Shown piece after piece: positions 6,171 to 8,698 of a DNA stretch of 8,698 bases. Position numbers and translations under genes: made by a program. Source of the DNA: Gemmatimonadota bacterium (GTDB lineage Bacteria > Gemmatimonadota > Gemmatimonadetes > Palauibacterales > Palauibacteraceae); contig JARFPW010000191.1 of assembly GCA_029288095.1 (NCBI GenBank), positions 1 to 8,698 on the forward strand, read 5' to 3'. Under the pieces are notes generated by a model, which did no database searches, was not told the DNA's origin, and was given only the letters and a program-made list of their open reading frames with translations. How positions within the stretch are numbered: position 1 is the stretch's first letter; each line of letters begins with the position of its first letter.

Positions 6171-7340
6171 TCAGCCGCCGGTCGGATATCGAAGGAGCAG
6201 CCGGTCCGGCGGGGCGTTGACGGCGGGAACGTCCTCGGGCACTTCGTTTTCGGGTCCCGCCTGGAGGTCGCCGGTGCGCCAGACCGCCGTAACCTGCTGT
6301 CCCTCTTCGTATAGACCCACGAGCTGGAGGTCGCCGCTGCCCCTCCGACCGCTGAACGAACGGGATCGCACTATTCTCGCGATCGGAGTTCGAATCACCC
6401 ACTGGCGGACGATCCACGCTCCGTCGGGCAGCCGGTCGAATTCGACATGCCCTCCCACCAGGTCGGTCTCGAACGGCAAGTTCAGCACTTCGTAACGGAA
6501 GTCGAGCGACTGCAACTCCGATGTTGTGAGATCGATCCACAGAACCCCAGAAACGTCAGGCAACCTGCGGTCGGGCAAGGGTTCGAACTGTACGCCGATG
6601 AACTCTCGGCCCTCGATGCTCTGGCGCGTCAACCGATAGCAATGACGCCTCAGGAAAGACTCCGATAGCAGGACTTCGGCATCCGGCGCATGAAACTTGA
6701 CGCCTCCCGCACCGGTGGACTGGACCCATCCCCCGTAGGCGAGGTCGTCTGCTCGGGCGGATCGAAAGGGATGCCGACCATACAGTCGAATCGACTCGAA
6801 CTCCGTCTCGGTTTCCGGATTGCCCCGGCGGTCCAGCGAGCGCCGGCTGAGCAGGGCATCAAAGCGATAATACGTTTGCTGCCCGGTCCAGAACGTCGCT
6901 TCGAGCGCTTTTCTCGCTTCGTTCCAGACGCTCAGCAGCGTGACGGCGTCTTGTTCGAGCATCGTGCACTGCGGCTCCGCCGCGACCTCCAGATCCTCCA
7001 GTCGGACAGGCGCTTGCGACACACGAATGACCTGGCTGACAGCTTGCTTTCCATCAACGCCGAACGCTTCCGTGGTGAACCCGGCGATTCCGATCCGCTC
7101 GATACGAAGCCGGTAGGTGCCGGGCGACGGAACGCCCACCCGGAAGGTGCCCGCCTGCGTCGTCAGACCGCGGCCCCGTTCCACTCCCACCGAATCCACC
7201 AGCAGAACGAACGTTCCGGGCAGGGGTTCGGCCGTCTCGGCATCGATGACGGTGCCCGAAACGGACTGACCTCCGACCGGCGGGGCAAACACCAGCGCCA
7301 ATCCCATGCAAATCGAGCCAGCCCACAGGGTCCGTCGCAT
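6171..7340 (-). CDS. Secreted protein with N-terminal carboxypeptidase-regulatory-like domain
   Basis: The 389-aa protein has a signal peptide (MRRTLWAGS, hydrophobic core to about 20, likely cut near GGQ at 23-25). An Ig-like carboxypeptidase-regulatory-type domain follows (about 26-117) with VSGTVIDAETAEPLPGTFVL, AGTFRVGV and PGTYRLRIERIG. Residues about 122-355 form a second domain starting at C125 and an LLSVWNEARKALEA helix, with C234 and a GVLWIDLTTSELQSLDFRYEVL stretch that recalls the beta-rich part of lipoprotein-carrier-like folds. This two-part layout is common in Gemmatimonadota exported proteins whose roles are unknown; surface or periplasmic carbohydrate or protein binding is a guess. 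The ATG at 7340 shares one base with the deacetylase stop (TGATG). A GTG at 7343 directly before it is an alternative start adding one residue. Either way it is the second gene of a coupled pair. It is not a peptidase: no zinc-peptidase motif is present. Confidence 0.85.
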   Translation of the reverse strand: MRRTLWAGSICMGLALVFAPPVGGQSVSGTVIDAETAEPLPGTFVLLVDSVGVERGRGLTTQAGTFRVGVPSPGTYRLRIERIGIAGFTTEAFGVDGKQAVSQVIRVSQAPVRLEDLEVAAEPQCTMLEQDAVTLLSVWNEARKALEATFWTGQQTYYRFDALLSRRSLDRRGNPETETEFESIRLYGRHPFRSARADDLAYGGWVQSTGAGGVKFHAPDAEVLLSESFLRRHCYRLTRQSIEGREFIGVQFEPLPDRRLPDVSGVLWIDLTTSELQSLDFRYEVLNLPFETDLVGGHVEFDRLPDGAWIVRQWVIRTPIARIVRSRSFSGRRGSGDLQLVGLYEEGQQVTAVWRTGDLQAGPENEVPEDVPAVNAPPDRLLLRYPTGG

Positions 7341-8323
7341 CACGGTGTCGATTCGGAGCCGGTGGAAGCGGCCAGCGCCTTGAGGTGCGCAACCACGTTC
7401 CGCCCGAGTTCCGGCGGATTGTAACCACCCTCCAGCACTGAAACGGTTCGGCCCCCGGTCGACGCTGCGGTGCGCCTGACGGCCTCCGACGTCAGCCGCG
7501 AAAAATGCTCCGCATCGAGGGTGAAACCTCCCAGGGGGTCTTCCCGAGCGGCATCAAACCCGGCCGAGATCATCAGCAGATCAGGCCGAAACTGCTGCGA
7601 GGCCTCGGTGATCGCTTCGAGCAGGGCCTCCAGATATAGCTCGGGATCCAGTCCGGGAGCCATCGGCAGATTGCGCGTGGTGCCCAGTCCTGCGCCCTCC
7701 CCCAGGTCGGAGGCCGCTCCCGTTCCCGGGTAGTGCGGACTCTGATGCATGGACAGGTAGTACACGTCAGGCTCCGAGTAGAAGATATCCTGCGTCCCGT
7801 TTCCGTGATGAACGTCCCAGTCCACGACGAGGATCCGTTCGGCCAGGCCGCGATCGCGGGCGGTCGCCGCGGCAATCGCAACGTTGTTGAGGAGACAGAA
7901 CCCCATGGCCCGATCCGACTCTGCGTGATGGCCGGGGGGACGGATCGCGGCGAAAGCCGTACGGGTCTGTCCGGTAAGCACCGCAGTTACCGCGTCGACT
8001 GCGCACCCGGCTCCTGCGAGCGCGGCTTCCCACGAGCGCGCCGACACAACCGTGTCGACATCGAGCCGCCCCAACTCGTCCGCCTCCTGAGCCTGTTCGA
8101 CGGTCGCGCGGATGTGATCCACGTGCCGCTGCGTGTGCACGAGCAGGGCGAGTGCAGGGTCGATGGGTGCGCCGTCCACCGGATGAATGATGTCATGCAA
8201 CTCCGGAAGGGCTTTCGACACAGCCTGGGCGACCGCGCGCAGCCGGCCCTGGTGCTCCGGGTGGCCCCACCCCGTGTCGTGGAGACTGCATGCCGGGTGG
8301 TGAATAAACTGCAGCCTGTCCAT
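7340..8323 (-). CDS. Class II histone deacetylase-like/acetylpolyamine amidohydrolase-family zinc deacetylase
   Basis: The 327-aa protein covers a complete arginase/deacetylase fold. Conserved blocks are seen in order: HDTGWGHPEHQGRL (15-28), RPPGHHA (128-134; catalytic H132 and H133), GFCLLNNVAIAA (141-152), VDWDVHHGNGT (167-177; zinc ligands D170 and H172), SAGFDA (253-258; third ligand D257), and EGGY (298-301; Y301 as the likely transition-state Tyr). All catalytic residues are present, so it should be active. Bacterial members remove acetyl groups from lysine side chains, polyamines or other small amines. The substrate cannot be read from sequence. The ATG at 8323 has GGGAG 5 nt upstream. 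The next gene starts within its stop codon, but a coupled exported protein gives no clear clue to the substrate of this cytoplasmic enzyme. A divergent lipoprotein gene may share the upstream region. Confidence 0.94.
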   Translation of the reverse strand: MDRLQFIHHPACSLHDTGWGHPEHQGRLRAVAQAVSKALPELHDIIHPVDGAPIDPALALLVHTQRHVDHIRATVEQAQEADELGRLDVDTVVSARSWEAALAGAGCAVDAVTAVLTGQTRTAFAAIRPPGHHAESDRAMGFCLLNNVAIAAATARDRGLAERILVVDWDVHHGNGTQDIFYSEPDVYYLSMHQSPHYPGTGAASDLGEGAGLGTTRNLPMAPGLDPELYLEALLEAITEASQQFRPDLLMISAGFDAAREDPLGGFTLDAEHFSRLTSEAVRRTAASTGGRTVSVLEGGYNPPELGRNVVAHLKALAASTGSESTP

Positions 8324-8328
8324 CAGGT

Positions 8329-8333
8329 CTCCC
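8329..8333 (-). promoter_or_regulatory. Ribosome binding site GGGAG of the deacetylase gene
   Basis: GGGAG on the minus strand lies 5 nt before the ATG at 8323, confirming that start. Confidence 0.6.
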
Positions 8334-8341
8334 GTGATCCG

Positions 8342-8681
8342 ATGTTGAACGGCGCCGTGTGCCGCTCTAGGTTCCTCTGCGCATCGAGTTCAATCTACTA
8401 CCGGGAGCAGGCAATCTACGGGCATCGGGAGTCCGGATCACGCGTCATTGCAGCTGCGATCCTGATCGGAATGACTGTTTCGGGGTGTGACGTCGGGTGG
8501 GGTGGCGCCAGCATCGCACTCGAGAATCCGGCACCCACCGTCGATTCGACGGCCGCCGAGGTGGAGACCGTCGAGATCGAGGAGCCGCTTCCCGCCGCCG
8601 ACCTGATGTACATGGTACAATTCACCGGCCCGGATGGGAGCGTGCGCCTCCTGGCAACGGCCGCCCTGATCGACGGTGTAC
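8342..8681 (+). CDS. Partial lipoprotein of unknown function (3' end missing, start uncertain)
   Basis: A GC-rich plus-strand frame runs without stop from an ATG at 8342 to the end of native sequence. Its clear feature is a lipoprotein signal: SRVIAAAILIGMTVSGC with lipobox VSGC, where the cysteine codon is at about 8495. An acidic Glu/Pro/Ala-rich stretch follows (VDSTAAEVETVEIEEPLP), then YMVQFTGPDGSVRLLA at the start of a folded part. It should be anchored in the membrane by lipid after cleavage before the Cys. The start is unsure. ATG 8342 or GTG 8357 would leave an unusually long basic/polar region before the hydrophobic core, neither has a good ribosome binding site, and there is no normal start codon just before the core. 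The gene diverges from the deacetylase gene. The end is an artefact of the contig edge, so nothing can be said on length or function. Confidence 0.6.
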
Positions 8682-8698
8682 CTGTCTCTTATACACAT
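8682..8698. other. Nextera/Tn5 mosaic-end adapter sequence (not genomic)
   Basis: The final 17 bases read CTGTCTCTTATACACAT, identical to the first 17 of the 19-nt Tn5 mosaic end used in Nextera/tagmentation library adapters. Read on the minus strand it starts a spurious peptide MCIRDR, a known tell-tale of adapter carry-over in metagenomic proteins. It lies exactly at the contig edge and interrupts the lipoprotein frame, so it is leftover adapter rather than a transposon insertion. Confidence 0.97.

Noticed and set aside
6165..6178. Small inverted repeat GCGGC-CTCA-GCCGC between the convergent priA and carboxypeptidase-regulatory-like genes, as a bidirectional terminator
   Set aside because: The stem is only 5 bp, has no T-tract on either strand, and overlaps coding sequence of the minus-strand gene; such repeats are expected by chance in GC-rich DNA.
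6690..7424. Plus-strand open frame of 244 codons opposite the carboxypeptidase-regulatory-like gene
   Set aside because: It is antisense to a gene with a signal peptide and a recognisable domain, crosses into the deacetylase gene, and has no coherent protein features.
8682..8698. Tn5-like transposon end (mobile element)
   Set aside because: Only the mosaic end is present, exactly at the contig edge, which is how tagmentation adapter carry-over looks.
8438..8698. Minus-strand open frame starting MCIRDR
   Set aside because: Its first codons come from the adapter and the rest is antisense to the lipoprotein frame.
1..8698. CRISPR array, prophage, toxin-antitoxin or defence island
   Set aside because: No spaced direct repeats, phage structural genes, integrase or toxin-antitoxin pair are seen. 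The HNH endonuclease is of the common chromosomal type beside tatA and priA, with no defence partner genes.

Overview
This is a GC-rich, gene-dense piece of chromosome from a Gram-negative-type bacterium with a large envelope and secreted protein complement. The best guess is Gemmatimonadota or a close relative. That rests on the style of the secreted proteins, above all a carboxypeptidase-regulatory-like protein followed by a conserved Cys-containing domain, and on strongly GC-rich third codon positions. It is an inference from protein style only; there is no rRNA or other phylogenetic marker here. I see no IS element, prophage, CRISPR array, tRNA or rRNA. Most of the window looks like ordinary core genome.

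Layout, left to right. The window opens inside a plus-strand gene, the probable C-terminus of a GNAT acetyltransferase (1-147). It meets a minus-strand gene for a two-[2Fe-2S] small subunit of a xanthine dehydrogenase/CO dehydrogenase-type molybdoenzyme (179-682), which has no partner subunit beside it. A divergent gap (683-809) separates that gene from a plus-strand pair joined by an ATGA overlap: a secreted beta-sandwich protein with a TTG start (810-2057) and a lipoprotein-like beta-propeller protein (2054-3031). The tail of the propeller gene overlaps, antiparallel, the end of a TatA-family gene (2988-3278). That gene directly follows an HNH endonuclease gene on the minus strand (3279-3833). 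A 61-nt gap then leads to the plus-strand replication restart helicase PriA (3895-6159).

The right part holds a second minus-strand pair: a class II histone-deacetylase-like zinc amidohydrolase (7340-8323), translationally coupled to a secreted protein with a carboxypeptidase-regulatory-like domain (6171-7340). Divergent from it is the 5' part of a lipoprotein gene (from about 8342), cut off by the end of the contig.

The last 17 bases (8682-8698) are not genomic. They match the Nextera/Tn5 mosaic-end adapter, so the contig end is artefactual and native sequence stops at about 8681. No new multi-gene system is evident. The points most worth a second look are the adapter, the orphan iron-sulfur subunit, and the uncharacterised secreted pair with its repeated acidic blade motif.
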